DNA of 64,000 nt from Moritella sp. Urea-trap-13 (GCF_002836355.1 NZ_PJCA01000039.1:124001-188000); one strand, 5' to 3'; numbered from the stretch's first letter, positions 9,410 to 19,058 are shown. Notes: generated from the sequence alone by a model not told the origin. Program-made: numbers and translations.

Positions 9410-9741
9410 AATGATAACTGAATATAATTGCACTAGATGCGATTATAATAACCGAATAAACTTCTAAATCAACATATATATTCACTTTAATTCGTTTTTT
9501 ATGCAAAAAATCCGAATTAACCAAATTAGCTAGATAAAATATACCCGGCTGGTATCATATGCATAATTATTCAGTTCATCGCGACTCAAGTTCATTTACT
9601 ATTCACATGAATGATTTAGTCACTGATTTTATAAGAAGTTATAAAACAGTTATGAATAGGCTATAAAACTAGCCAAGGTTTCATTATAAAATTACATTGA
9701 ATTTAGCATTAGCAGCTTGAATTATAGATGAATCAACTGAC
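9410..9741. promoter_or_regulatory. Divergent artP/argR control region (332 bp, no gene)
   Basis: A+T-rich intergenic region containing the promoters of artP (leftward) and argR (rightward). The clear element is the ARG box at 9558-9575; several weaker TGAAT and ATTCA half-sites surround it. I see no convincing small gene. Confidence 0.7.
9558..9575. promoter_or_regulatory. ARG box (ArgR operator)
   Basis: The core TGCATAATTATTCA differs at one position from the palindromic ARG box TGAATAATTATTCA. A very weak second half-site begins three bases downstream, the spacing used by tandem ARG boxes. ArgR with arginine would repress both artP and its own gene. Confidence 0.75.
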
Positions 9742-10215
9742 ATGGTAACAAATATGAGTGAAAAACAAGATCAACTAGTAAAAGCATTTAAAGGTTTATT
9801 GAAAGAAGAGCATCTGGGCTCACAAGGCGAGATTGTCGATGCGCTTAAAGACCAAGGCTTTGATAGTGTCAATCAATCAAAAGTATCACGCATGCTCAGC
9901 AAGTTTGGTGCCGTACGCACCCGCAATGCCAAAGATGAAATGGTATATTGCCTACCTGCAGAGTTAGGTGTGCCCACCATTAGCAGCCAACTAAAAAACC
10001 TAGTATTAGATATTAGCCATAATGAATGCTTGATTGTGATCCAAACAAGCCCAGGCTCAGCGCAATTGATCGCACGTTTATTAGATTCATTAGGGCGTAC
10101 AGAAGGTATTTTAGGGACGATTGCGGGCGATGATACTATTTTCATTACCCCAACTAGCACCAGTATTATTACCGAAGTAGATAACGCAGTAAAAGAGTTA
10201 TTCGAATATATCTAA
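9742..10215 (+). CDS. argR: Arginine repressor ArgR
   Basis: Hexameric arginine-responsive regulator of arginine biosynthesis and uptake, 157 residues (E. coli 156). The N-terminal winged helix has the recognition segment [14 protein letters not shown] followed by [21 protein letters not shown]. The C-terminal oligomerisation and arginine-binding domain has [17 protein letters not shown] and [13 protein letters not shown], with the GDD ligand-binding motif. The start could also be the internal ATG at 9754. Autoregulation is expected from the ARG box upstream. Confidence 0.97.
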   Translation: MVTNMSEKQDQLVKAFKGLLKEEHLGSQGEIVDALKDQGFDSVNQSKVSRMLSKFGAVRTRNAKDEMVYCLPAELGVPTISSQLKNLVLDISHNECLIVIQTSPGSAQLIARLLDSLGRTEGILGTIAGDDTIFITPTSTSIITEVDNAVKELFEYI

Positions 10216-10246
10216 CAGTAAGCACAAACAACTGCGAAGCTGAGTT

Positions 10247-10283
10247 ACATGTTTGGCGCTGATATTTATCACGCCAAACATGT
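10247..10283. terminator. Strong hairpin between convergent argR and fbpC
   Basis: ACATGTTTGGCG and CGCCAAACATGT form a perfect 12-bp stem with a 13-base loop. Only a weak T-rich tract (CTCTTTATAA) follows, so termination strength is uncertain. Confidence 0.6.
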
Positions 10284-10338
10284 CTCTTTATAAGTCCTTA
10301 GCTGTTTAAAGTCCTCAACAACGAAAAGCCCTTAGCCA

Positions 10339-11409
10339 TTAATCACGATCAAACAACACCAAATCATGTTCTGCCACCGTCACATTGACCATATCGCCAA
10401 CCTGCATAGGTTGTTGCATCGATACCGATAATTCCAAACACCCCTCCCCTAGCGTTTTATCTGCTAAACAGATCGTACAATGCGTCGTCATGCCTAAGAA
10501 TTGTTGTTGGCTGATAGTAGCAATACCCTGCTCCACGACTTGTAACTGTAATTGCTGTGGGCGTATTGCTAACAGTTTATGCTCACCAATCGCTGCGGTT
10601 AATGCTTTTTTACTGGTGATCACACCTAATACCGTTTGCACACTGTAGTCATCTAATACCACAGCATCTAAGTAATTCACCTTACCTAAGAAATCAGCAA
10701 CAAAACGCGTGGCGGGCTGATTATATAACTCGCTTGGCGTACCCAGCTGCTCAATTTTACCTTGATGGAAAACAGCTAAACGATCCGCAAAAGCAAACGC
10801 TTCTTCTTTACTGTGAGTAACAAAAATAGCGCTCATGTTATGCGACTTAAGCAATCCGCGCATCTCTTCAATCAAGTGATGACGTACTTGGCTATCAATA
10901 TTAGAGAAAGGTTCATCGAGTAATAACAACTCTGGAGAACTGGCTAACGCACGGGCAATTGCCACACGTTGTTGCTGACCACCAGATAGCTGATGTGGAT
11001 AACGGTCAGCGAATTCGCTCAAATTAACTAATTTAAGCACATAATCCAGCGTCTCTTTTTGCTTTGCCTTGGTTTGTTTATATTGGCTAAACAAGACATT
11101 ATCTGTCACCGTCAAATGTGGGAATAATGCGTAATCCTGAAAAATCATACCGACGTTACGCTTTTCAGGCGCCAGATTAAGCTCCGAATTATCAACCACC
11201 TGACCATTAATCTCGATACTGCCTTGAGTTGGTGGTAATAACCCAGCAATCAATTTCAATGTCGTGGTTTTACCACAGCCGCTTGGCCCTAATAAACACA
11301 AGATTTCATTTTTGCCTAAATCTAGATCCAGTCCCGTTAAAATATCAACGCCAGCATAACTACAATGTAGATCTGAAATACGTAAAGCAAGTGAAGAAGA
11401 TGTAGTCAT
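10339..11409 (-). CDS. fbpC: Ferric iron ABC transporter ATP-binding protein FbpC
   Basis: ATPase of the periplasmic Fe(III) importer, 356 residues from the ATG at 11409; its first bases overlap the fbpB stop (ATGA). Walker A is GPSGCGKTT, the Q loop FQDYALFPHLTV, the signature [15 protein letters not shown], Walker B LLLLDEPFSNID, and a C-terminal TOBE-like regulatory domain spans roughly residues 240-350. Last gene of the Fur-controlled fbpABC operon. Confidence 0.9.
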   Translation of the reverse strand: MTTSSSLALRISDLHCSYAGVDILTGLDLDLGKNEILCLLGPSGCGKTTTLKLIAGLLPPTQGSIEINGQVVDNSELNLAPEKRNVGMIFQDYALFPHLTVTDNVLFSQYKQTKAKQKETLDYVLKLVNLSEFADRYPHQLSGGQQQRVAIARALASSPELLLLDEPFSNIDSQVRHHLIEEMRGLLKSHNMSAIFVTHSKEEAFAFADRLAVFHQGKIEQLGTPSELYNQPATRFVADFLGKVNYLDAVVLDDYSVQTVLGVITSKKALTAAIGEHKLLAIRPQQLQLQVVEQGIATISQQQFLGMTTHCTICLADKTLGEGCLELSVSMQQPMQVGDMVNVTVAEHDLVLFDRD

Positions 11410-13040
11410 CAATGCTGTTGCTCCAAAGAACGGTTTAAGAAAATAAGCGGAATGAGTCCAACTAACACGATCACAATTGCCGCCAGTGCTGCCTGCTCTA
11501 ACATTTCATCAGAAGCAAACTGGAAGACGTAAGTAGCGAGTGTTTCATAGTTAAACGGACGTAATAGTAAGGCAGTTGGCAGTTCTTTCATTGATTCAAT
11601 GAACACCAACAAAAAACCAGCCAGTATACCTTTACGGATCAACGGAATGTGCACTTTACGGATCATGCTATGCGGACTGTGTCCCAGTGTGCGCGTCACC
11701 ATATCCAACGACGGTGATATCTTATCAATACTGCTTTCAATCGAGCCCACCGCAATTGCTGAAAAGCGAATAAGATACGCAAAAATAAGCGCAAAGGTGG
11801 TGCCGGTAAAGACTAAACCAGGGGTCCAGTCCCATAACAGCTCAGTGATATCATTGAGTAAAAAGTCGGCCGAGGTCAACGGGATAATAATACCAATCGC
11901 CAATACAGTACCAGGCAACGCATAACCCATGGTGCTAATACGTGCCGGGATAGCCGCGTATTTAGTACCGACTAAACGACGGTATAAACCCAGTAATACC
12001 GCGCAAAAAACCGCTAAGCTAGCCACAATAACCGCCAGAATTAAACTGTTGGCGCTGTATTGAAAAAACTCTTCGGTCCAAGACTCAGCAAAATAGTGCC
12101 AAGCATAATTCACTAACACCGCAAACGGTAATAAGAAGCCAGCAAATACCAGCAACCAACACCAAGTCATTGCTAATACTTTCGCACCGCCAGTTAACTG
12201 ATAACGCACTTCTTGTTCATGTAACATGCTTTTTTGAAATACTTGCTGTTTACGACGCGCGAAACGCTCTAAACCGACAAATAATAAGATCACCGATAAT
12301 GTCATCACCGATAATTGCGCTGCCGCCGTTAAACTGCCATAACCAATCCATGTATCGTAAACCGCGGTGGTTAAAGTATTAACCGCAAAATAGTTCACCG
12401 TAGCAAAATCAGCCACCGTTTCCATCGCCACTAGCGATAAACCCACCGCGATCGCAGGACGTGCCAGCGGCAGAGATACCCGTAGACAACTCGACAAGGG
12501 TGAACTGCCCAACATACGACTGGCTTGAATAAGGCTGGTTGATTGTTCGAGGAATGAGGTACGGGCTAATAAATACAGATAAGGGTATAACACCAAAGCT
12601 AAAACAGTTGCCGCGCCAGGAATGGTACGAATATCAAAGAACCAATAATCACTGGCATTTTGCCAACCAAAGACACCACGTAAAGCGATTTGCACAGGGC
12701 CGGCATAATCAAACATATCAGTATAAATATAAGCGACGATATACGCAGGCATGGCCATTGGTAACATCAACGCCCATTGTAAGCTTTTACGGCCAGGGAA
12801 ATCACACATGGCAATAAGCCAGGCAGCAGGTAACGCAATAATGCTACTGATTAAACAAACCAGAAACACCAGAATAAGGGTATTTTGAACATAATCGAGG
12901 AGAACGGTATCAATAAGATGTTGAAAAACATCTGCACTGGGACCTATAGCTTGATAAAACAAAGCTGCAATAGGTAGCGCTAACATGATCGCAATAAACC
13001 AACTACTAGAGTGCCAAGAAAAGGCTAACTTATGATTCAT
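11409..13040 (-). CDS. fbpB: Ferric iron ABC transporter permease FbpB (fused two-domain)
   Basis: Inner-membrane permease of 543 residues with about twelve hydrophobic helices arranged as two MetI-like halves (roughly residues 50-265 and 335-535). Each half has an EAA-type loop: SRMLGSSPLSSCLRVSLPLA and TRTLGHSPHSMIRKVHIPLI. One polypeptide therefore supplies both transmembrane halves, as is usual for FbpB/SfuB/HitB. It follows fbpA after a hairpin and overlaps fbpC by four bases. Confidence 0.92.
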   Translation of the reverse strand: MNHKLAFSWHSSSWFIAIMLALPIAALFYQAIGPSADVFQHLIDTVLLDYVQNTLILVFLVCLISSIIALPAAWLIAMCDFPGRKSLQWALMLPMAMPAYIVAYIYTDMFDYAGPVQIALRGVFGWQNASDYWFFDIRTIPGAATVLALVLYPYLYLLARTSFLEQSTSLIQASRMLGSSPLSSCLRVSLPLARPAIAVGLSLVAMETVADFATVNYFAVNTLTTAVYDTWIGYGSLTAAAQLSVMTLSVILLFVGLERFARRKQQVFQKSMLHEQEVRYQLTGGAKVLAMTWCWLLVFAGFLLPFAVLVNYAWHYFAESWTEEFFQYSANSLILAVIVASLAVFCAVLLGLYRRLVGTKYAAIPARISTMGYALPGTVLAIGIIIPLTSADFLLNDITELLWDWTPGLVFTGTTFALIFAYLIRFSAIAVGSIESSIDKISPSLDMVTRTLGHSPHSMIRKVHIPLIRKGILAGFLLVFIESMKELPTALLLRPFNYETLATYVFQFASDEMLEQAALAAIVIVLVGLIPLIFLNRSLEQQH

Positions 13041-13071
13041 GAACGGAAAAATAACTCCTGTTTAGATACGC

Positions 13072-13111
13072 GAAAAGGTTGGCGAGTTACAAAGTAACTT
13101 TACCAACCTTT
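13072..13111 (-). terminator. Intercistronic hairpin between fbpA and fbpB
   Basis: AAAGGTTGG and CCAACCTTT enclose a second stem, AGTTAC/GTAACT, around an AAA loop; on the minus strand TTTTC follows. It probably attenuates the permease and ATPase genes or protects the abundant fbpA transcript. Confidence 0.6.
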
Positions 13112-13184
13112 AAATCAGTCTATTAACAACCTATTAAGCTGCAACATCAACTGTTAACCCCATCGAATCTAGGGATATAGTATT

Positions 13185-14204
13185 CTACAAGTCGAACTTA
13201 ACTTCATCAAGTAGTCTTAGTGCAGCTTTACGATGTTTTGCAATTTCTGCGACTGGCATGTAATCCGCATTGAATTCACCCCAAGATGAAACTAACTCAG
13301 ATGCTTGGATACCGGCTTTAACTGGGTATTCCATGTTAACGTCAGCATACATATGTTGAGCTTTCGCGCCAGATAGGTATTCCATTAGCTTAACGGCATT
13401 ACCTTTGTTCGGTGCGTATTTCGCTAATACCATACCAGAAACATTCACGTGTGCGCCGTGGTTTTCTTGGTTAGGGAAGTTAATGTTAACCGCTTCAGCC
13501 CAAGCAACTTGCTTTGGATCGCTGAGCATTTTACCTAGGTAGTAGCTGTTACCAAGTGCAACGCTACAAACGCCTTCTTTAATTGCTTTAACTTGGGCAC
13601 GATCGTTACCTTGTGGTTTACGTGCTAAGTTAGCTTTAAGACCTTCTAACCATACTTTCGCTTCTGCTTCACCGTGATGCGAAATCATCGATGAAATAAG
13701 TGCTACATTGTATGGGTGTTTGCCTGAACGTGTACAGATTTGACCTTTATATTTCGGGTCTGCAAGTTCTTCATAAGTGATGTTAGCAACGTCGCCATAC
13801 ACTTCACGTGATGTGTAAATATTACGCACTCTAGATGTAAGAGCAAACCATTCGCCATCTGGGTCACGATATTGCGCAGGGATGTTATCTTCTAATACGT
13901 CGCTTGATACTGGTTGTGTAACTCCAAAATCAACAGCTTCAACTAAGCGGCTGATATCTGTTGTTAGTAATAGATCGGCTTTTGATAAACGACCTTCACG
14001 TTTCATTCTATCTGCCAGTCCTTTCTTAGCAAAAACAATGTTGACCTTAACACCAGTATCTTTAGTGTATTGTTCAAGGATCGGATTAAGCAAATTCGCT
14101 TGGCGATTTGAATAAATATTAACTTCTTCACTAGCAAAAGCTGTAGCGCTCATCAGTGACGTTGTTAATGCCAAAGCAGATAAACCAAATATTCCCTTTT
14201 TCAT
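13185..14204 (-). CDS. fbpA: Periplasmic ferric iron-binding protein FbpA
   Basis: Class II iron-binding protein of 339 residues with a signal peptide (residues 1-24, cut after TAFA). The mature start EEVNIYSNRQANLLNPILEQY matches Fbp/Hit/IdiA proteins. The characteristic paired-Tyr iron-ligand region is represented by GNSYYLGKMLSD at about residue 220. It accepts Fe(III) in the periplasm and delivers it to FbpBC. First gene of the operon, with AGAGGTAAGG as ribosome-binding site and a perfect Fur box 76 bp upstream of the start. Confidence 0.93.
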   Translation of the reverse strand: MKKGIFGLSALALTTSLMSATAFASEEVNIYSNRQANLLNPILEQYTKDTGVKVNIVFAKKGLADRMKREGRLSKADLLLTTDISRLVEAVDFGVTQPVSSDVLEDNIPAQYRDPDGEWFALTSRVRNIYTSREVYGDVANITYEELADPKYKGQICTRSGKHPYNVALISSMISHHGEAEAKVWLEGLKANLARKPQGNDRAQVKAIKEGVCSVALGNSYYLGKMLSDPKQVAWAEAVNINFPNQENHGAHVNVSGMVLAKYAPNKGNAVKLMEYLSGAKAQHMYADVNMEYPVKAGIQASELVSSWGEFNADYMPVAEIAKHRKAALRLLDEVKFDL

Positions 14205-14279
14205 CCTTACCTCTAAATACGAATTGTTTACATTATGAAATGGAGTCTATAAGAATCGTGCAATGAGCACAAGTCTAAA

Positions 14280-14294
14280 TGATAATAATTATCA
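14280..14294. promoter_or_regulatory. Fur box of the fbpABC operon
   Basis: TGATAATAATTATCA is an exact match to the 7-1-7 Fur consensus TGATAATnATTATCA. It lies upstream of fbpA, implying Fe(II)-Fur repression of ferric uptake. Confidence 0.9.
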
Positions 14295-14352
14295 AAAAGA
14301 TTAACATAGATCAAAACAGCGGGATAAATTTAAACAATATGCATAAACGGGG

Positions 14353-14384
14353 ATTAAAAAAATGGCTACAATCAATGTAGCCAT
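14353..14384 (-). terminator. Intrinsic terminator of the nudF-cpdA-yqiA-parE operon
   Basis: ATGGCTACA and TGTAGCCAT form a nine-base-pair stem with a five-base loop, followed on the minus strand by seven T. It lies about 80 bp beyond the parE stop. Confidence 0.88.
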
Positions 14385-14463
14385 ATCTAAAGTAAAGAGT
14401 CTAATGGTAGAGAGTCTAAGCTGGACAGTCTGAATGACCGATTACTCAATTAGTACAACGCGA

Positions 14464-16347
14464 CTATCTAGGCATATCGCCTTTGTCTTCTAACCAAGTA
14501 CGACGATCTGCAGAACGTTTTTTCGCTAACAGCATATCCATCATCGCGAATGTTTCATCTGCGTTATCTACAGTCAATCGCACCAGACGGCGAGTATTCG
14601 GATCCATGGTCGTTTCACGCAATTGCAGCGGGTTCATTTCACCCAAGCCTTTAAAGCGTTGCACATTGACTTTACCGCGTTTTTTCTCGGCTTCGATGCG
14701 ATCAAGAATACCGTTTTTCTCGGATTCATCTAAGGCATAAAACACTTCTTTACCGATATCTATACGGTATAACGGCGGCATAGCAACAAACGCATGTCCC
14801 GCATCAACCATGGCTCTAAAGTGCTTATAGAACAGCGCACACAGCAAGGTGGCAATATGCAGACCATCGGAATCGGCATCCGCTAAGATACAGATCTTGC
14901 CATAACGTAATCCAGAAATATCATCCGAGTCAGGGTCAATACCCAGCGCCACAGAGATATCATGTACCTCTTGTGATGCCAATACTTGCGAAGAGTCCAC
15001 TTCCCAGGTATTCAAGATCTTACCACGCAGTGGCATCACCGCTTGAAATTCACGATCACGGGCTTGTTTTGCCGAACCACCAGCAGAGTCACCTTCCACT
15101 AAAAAAAGTTCCGAACGCATCGGATCTTGACCAGAACAATCGGTCAATTTACCCGGTAAGGCTGGACCACTAGTGATACGTTTACGCGCTACTTTTTTAC
15201 TTGCTTTTAAGCGTTTCTGGGCATTGTTAATGCATAAATCAGCCAACAGTTCAGCCAGATCAGTGTGTGAGTTTAACCATAATGAAAACGAATCTTTAAC
15301 TACACCAGACACAAAGGCTGCGCACTGACGTGATGACAAACGTTCTTTAGTTTGCCCAGCAAATTGCGGGTCTTGCATTTTAACCGACAAGATATAAGAA
15401 CAACGATCCCAAATATCATCCGGTGTTAACTTCACGCCTCGTGGCAATAAATTACGGAATTCACAGAACTCACGCATGGCATCCAGTAAACCTTGGCGTA
15501 AACCATTGACATGGGTACCACCGAGCGCTGTTGGGATCAAGTTAACATAACTTTCAGTAACCGATTCGCCACCTTCAGGTAGCCAGATAACGGCCCAATC
15601 GGCGGCTTCATTATTCGCCGAAAAACTACCGACAAAAGGAGCTTCAGGTAATGTTGGCCACTTATCTAGCGACTCCATTAAGTAGTCTTCGAGGCCTTTT
15701 TCAAAACACCAAACATGCTTTTCTTTATTAACTTTGTCATCAAACTTAATGTTCAAACCAGGGCACAGTACCGCTTTGGCGCGTAAATTATGCATCAAAC
15801 GTTTAGACGAAAAATTACCCGAGTCAAAATAACTCGCATCCGGCCAGAAATGTACTTTGGTACCCGTGGTGCGGATACCTATGGTACCAATCACTTCTAG
15901 CTCAGAAACTTTTTCACCATGTTCAAAGGCAATTTGATAAATTTGACCACCACGTCGAATGGTAATTTCAACGCGTTTAGATAAGGCATTTACTACCGAA
16001 ATACCAACACCGTGTAAACCACCGGAAAATTGATAACTGTCGTTGGAGAATTTGCCACCGGCATGTAACTTAGATAAAATCAGCTCAACACCACTCACAC
16101 CTTCCACCGGGTGAATATCGACAGGCATACCACGACCATCATCGCTCACTTCTAACGATTGGTCAGCATGCAAGGTAACTGAAATATTCTGCGCATGACC
16201 AGCTAACGCTTCATCGACACTGTTATCGATAACTTCTTGGCCAAGGTGATTAGGACGTACTGTGTCGGTATACATACCGGGTCTGCGGCGTACTGGTTCG
16301 AGACCATTTAGGACTTCAATCGAGCCCGCATTATATTCTTGAGTCAT
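14464..16347 (-). CDS. parE: DNA topoisomerase IV subunit B
   Basis: ATPase subunit of topoisomerase IV, which decatenates daughter chromosomes; 627 residues (E. coli 630). The GHKL ATPase domain holds EVIDNSVDEALAG, DDGRGMPVD and GGLHGVGISVVNALS (about residues 38-120). The transducer domain follows, and the TOPRIM domain has the acidic EGDSAGGSAK motif near residue 415 and DADSDGLHI near residue 490. PLRGKILN, a quinolone-region landmark, is intact. Partner parC is not in this window. Confidence 0.98.
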   Translation of the reverse strand: MTQEYNAGSIEVLNGLEPVRRRPGMYTDTVRPNHLGQEVIDNSVDEALAGHAQNISVTLHADQSLEVSDDGRGMPVDIHPVEGVSGVELILSKLHAGGKFSNDSYQFSGGLHGVGISVVNALSKRVEITIRRGGQIYQIAFEHGEKVSELEVIGTIGIRTTGTKVHFWPDASYFDSGNFSSKRLMHNLRAKAVLCPGLNIKFDDKVNKEKHVWCFEKGLEDYLMESLDKWPTLPEAPFVGSFSANNEAADWAVIWLPEGGESVTESYVNLIPTALGGTHVNGLRQGLLDAMREFCEFRNLLPRGVKLTPDDIWDRCSYILSVKMQDPQFAGQTKERLSSRQCAAFVSGVVKDSFSLWLNSHTDLAELLADLCINNAQKRLKASKKVARKRITSGPALPGKLTDCSGQDPMRSELFLVEGDSAGGSAKQARDREFQAVMPLRGKILNTWEVDSSQVLASQEVHDISVALGIDPDSDDISGLRYGKICILADADSDGLHIATLLCALFYKHFRAMVDAGHAFVAMPPLYRIDIGKEVFYALDESEKNGILDRIEAEKKRGKVNVQRFKGLGEMNPLQLRETTMDPNTRRLVRLTVDNADETFAMMDMLLAKKRSADRRTWLEDKGDMPR

Positions 16348-16374
16348 GAGTTTCTTTTATGCTGTTCGTTACAT

Positions 16375-16956
16375 CTACTTGAATGCAAGAAAGGTTAAAA
16401 TATCGCTAAGATAACGTTCAAATCCGATAAAGGCATGATCACCGCCCTGCTCTACCGTTAATTTTGCCGCATTATATTTTGCAGTTGCTTGTCTGTAGTC
16501 TAACACTTCATCATCGGTCTGTAACAGTACCCAGATCGTTTCTGGGTGAACTAATGCCGGACAATCCAGTGCGCGTAGTTCATCAATGTGCTGCTCGGTA
16601 AGGCTAAAAGTATTTTCGGTATAGGGGTTTTTATTCTCACCTAAAAAATCCACCAGCAATTCATACGGTTTCACTGCGGGATTAATGATGACTGCAGGGC
16701 AGTTAAATGCTTGATGCACTTTTGTCGCATAATAACCACCGAGCGAGCTGCCAACAACCCCGAGTTGATGTGCAGGATAACGCGCCACAATCGCCGCTAT
16801 CTGTAACCATGCTTGCTGAGGATAAGGCGAGAGGTTCGGGATTTCGATGGTGATTTCAGGATGGTTGCACTCCAGATAGTCAGCCATTTGTTGTGCTTTA
16901 ACTGATTTTGGCGAACTATTAAAACCGTGCAAATAGAGCAGTAGCATGGGAGCCAT
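16375..16956 (-). CDS. yqiA: Esterase YqiA (alpha/beta hydrolase)
   Basis: Small alpha/beta hydrolase of 193 residues, the same length as E. coli YqiA, which hydrolyses short acyl esters in vitro. The LHGFNSSP motif forms the oxyanion region, GSSLGGYY holds the nucleophilic Ser, QTDDEVLDYRQA the acid and GGDHAF the catalytic His near residue 173. It lies 27 bp upstream of parE, as in E. coli. AGAGG precedes the chosen ATG. Confidence 0.93.
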   Translation of the reverse strand: MAPMLLLYLHGFNSSPKSVKAQQMADYLECNHPEITIEIPNLSPYPQQAWLQIAAIVARYPAHQLGVVGSSLGGYYATKVHQAFNCPAVIINPAVKPYELLVDFLGENKNPYTENTFSLTEQHIDELRALDCPALVHPETIWVLLQTDDEVLDYRQATAKYNAAKLTVEQGGDHAFIGFERYLSDILTFLAFK

Positions 16957-17098
16957 TTATTTACCTCTAATATAATAGATAAGAGCTTAATGAATATGGG
17001 GGATGGACATGATGCCGATAACATCGATAAATCAGGGCAAGATAGCCCTGAATATCAGGCGCTTTTAAACTTGAGGTCAGCAACCTTTAAATTCGAAT

Positions 17099-17923
17099 TT
17101 AATAGCCTTTAGAATCGAGATCAGGATTAAAATCATTGTTCGACAAACGCCAAACCTGACTATTGACCGAGCCATCACTGTGCAGTTGTAAATAACGCCA
17201 GCCCGGAGCGCGGGCATCTAGCGTGAATTCATCACAATGTGGTTTAAATTGGAAACAAGTCGATGGTGATGCCATAAAGCGAATACCATCGTAAGTTTTA
17301 TCAAGCTGTTGATGGACGTGTCCAAATAACACATTTTTAGCTTGCGGATGTTTGGCTAATACGGCTAAGAATGCATCTGCATTACGCAACAGATGTTGAT
17401 CTAGCCATTTGCAACCGACCGCATAAACGTTGTGATGTAATACCACTAATGCATGTTTGTCTGGATATCTGCTTAGCTGTTCATCGAGCAAGGCAAGTTG
17501 TTCTGGTGCAAGATAACCGGCCGGAGAACCCGTTAACTGAGAATCGAGTAAGATAATCTGCCAATCACCAACAACTTTATATTTATCTGCCAGTACGCCT
17601 TCTGCTTTTAAAGCATCAGCCATCAGCGGAATGTTGTCGTGATTACCCGGTAACCAATAACACGGCTTATTGAGACGTTTAATATGTTGAGCAAAATATT
17701 GATAAGAAGCAGGAGTATTGTCTTGAGAAATGTCGCCCGTCGCAAGCACAGCATCAAACGGTTGTTGATTCTGGAGAATAGCATCAATGACATGACGATA
17801 ACTTAATTGCGTTTTCACCCCGAGCAGATCTTTCTCAGCCGTGGCAAACAAGTGAGTATCTGTCACTTGCAATAAATTAATCACATTATGCTTTACCGTT
17901 AACTTAGAAATGTCCGCACCCAC
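17099..17923 (-). CDS. cpdA: 3',5'-cyclic AMP phosphodiesterase CpdA (Icc)
   Basis: Metallophosphoesterase that hydrolyses cAMP to AMP; 274 residues from a GTG start (E. coli 275). Metal ligands are visible in order: QVTDTHLF (D-x-H), ATGDISQDN (GD), PGNHDN (GNHD), VVLHHNVYAVG and FGHVHQQLD (GHxH). The end PGWRYLQLHSDG also matches the family. In E. coli yqiB separates nudF and cpdA; here the 225-bp gap is too short for it, so yqiB is missing. Confidence 0.95.
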   Translation of the reverse strand: MGADISKLTVKHNVINLLQVTDTHLFATAEKDLLGVKTQLSYRHVIDAILQNQQPFDAVLATGDISQDNTPASYQYFAQHIKRLNKPCYWLPGNHDNIPLMADALKAEGVLADKYKVVGDWQIILLDSQLTGSPAGYLAPEQLALLDEQLSRYPDKHALVVLHHNVYAVGCKWLDQHLLRNADAFLAVLAKHPQAKNVLFGHVHQQLDKTYDGIRFMASPSTCFQFKPHCDEFTLDARAPGWRYLQLHSDGSVNSQVWRLSNNDFNPDLDSKGY

Positions 17924-18148
17924 AATAATCTTTAACCCTTATCCTTATATGTTGTCTAGTAATGACGAATAGTAAATAGTTACTTTCACTATAACTGTCA
18001 ATCGACACGCTGATTACAAGATTACTTAACTATTATCATACGCTAATAAGAGCGTATAAATCTGTTGACCAGCACACATTTCCACAAATCTAATCATCAT
18101 ACATTCAAATGACTTAGCGCTGGAAACCGTCGATTGACCATTGTAGCG

Positions 18149-18784
18149 CTACAGCCAAGACTTTTGCAATGTTTGAAAATTCAATTGTAACCACTGGATA
18201 CCAATAATAGTCGATGCGTTATTTATTCGCCCAGTTTGCACCATATTATAAGCAGTTTCACGACTGACCACATGGACACGAATATCTTCACCTTCACTTT
18301 CCAAACCATGCACACCATACGCAGTGCTACTATCAACTTCACCCACGTACAGATCAAGCGCTTCACTGGTGCCACCTGGACTAGCAAAAAATCGCATAAT
18401 AAAATTACAACGACCAATCGTCACACCCGCTTCTTCTTGTGCTTCACGTTTCACTACTTCAGCAGAATCTTCCCCTTGTTTATCTATCATGCCAGCCACT
18501 AACTCCAGTAACCAAGGTTGTGAACTCGATTCTATAGTTGGAATGCGGATTTGTTCAATCAATACTACTTCATCGCGACTCGCATCATAAGGTATGACCG
18601 CTGCCGCGTTTCCACGTTCAAATACCTCGCGGGTTATTTCACCACTCCAACCACCAGAAAACAGCCTATGTTTAAAGGTATACGTGTTGATTTTGAAGAA
18701 ACCATTAAATACTTGTTGTTTGTTTATGATCTCAATATCACTAACATCATACTCAGATTGTATTTCTAACTTTCGACTTTTCAT
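18149..18784 (-). CDS. nudF: ADP-ribose diphosphatase NudF
   Basis: Nudix hydrolase converting ADP-ribose to AMP and ribose 5-phosphate; 211 residues (E. coli 209). The Nudix box is REAQEEAGV preceded by GMIDKQGEDSAEVVK, with SPGGTSEALDLYVGEV downstream, as in NudF. The stretch between the first Gly and the first Glu has six residues rather than the canonical five, a one-residue insertion compared with E. coli. First gene of the operon leading to parE and divergent from tolC. Confidence 0.93.
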   Translation of the reverse strand: MKSRKLEIQSEYDVSDIEIINKQQVFNGFFKINTYTFKHRLFSGGWSGEITREVFERGNAAAVIPYDASRDEVVLIEQIRIPTIESSSQPWLLELVAGMIDKQGEDSAEVVKREAQEEAGVTIGRCNFIMRFFASPGGTSEALDLYVGEVDSSTAYGVHGLESEGEDIRVHVVSRETAYNMVQTGRINNASTIIGIQWLQLNFQTLQKSWL

Positions 18785-18983
18785 TTACATCTCCTCAAAT
18801 ATACTGATAATAAAGGGTTACGGTGAATACCATGTGGGCTGCTAGGGTTTAAGGATAATTCCTAGTAATTATACTAATTATGCCATATCGATATTAATTC
18901 AACGTTTAAAACTCGAGCTTTGAGATAACGCCTAGTATAAAATGCAGATCAATGCTAACTATCCCTTTTGGATAATTATTAAT

Positions 18984-19012
18984 TTGACTAAGCAGTTATC
19001 ATTACTTATTGT
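18984..19012 (+). promoter_or_regulatory. Probable sigma-70 promoter of tolC
   Basis: TTGACT and TATTGT are separated by 17 bases and lie about 50 bp upstream of the tolC start. This is inferred from consensus only. Confidence 0.5.
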
Positions 19013-19058
19013 TATGCGAATTCATAACGGCAACTATTTACACTTAAGGTAACCACCA

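Noticed and set aside
9579-9596. Second ARG box next to the one at 9558
   Set aside because: The 3-bp spacing is right but only the last TTCA and one other base fit the consensus; too weak to call.
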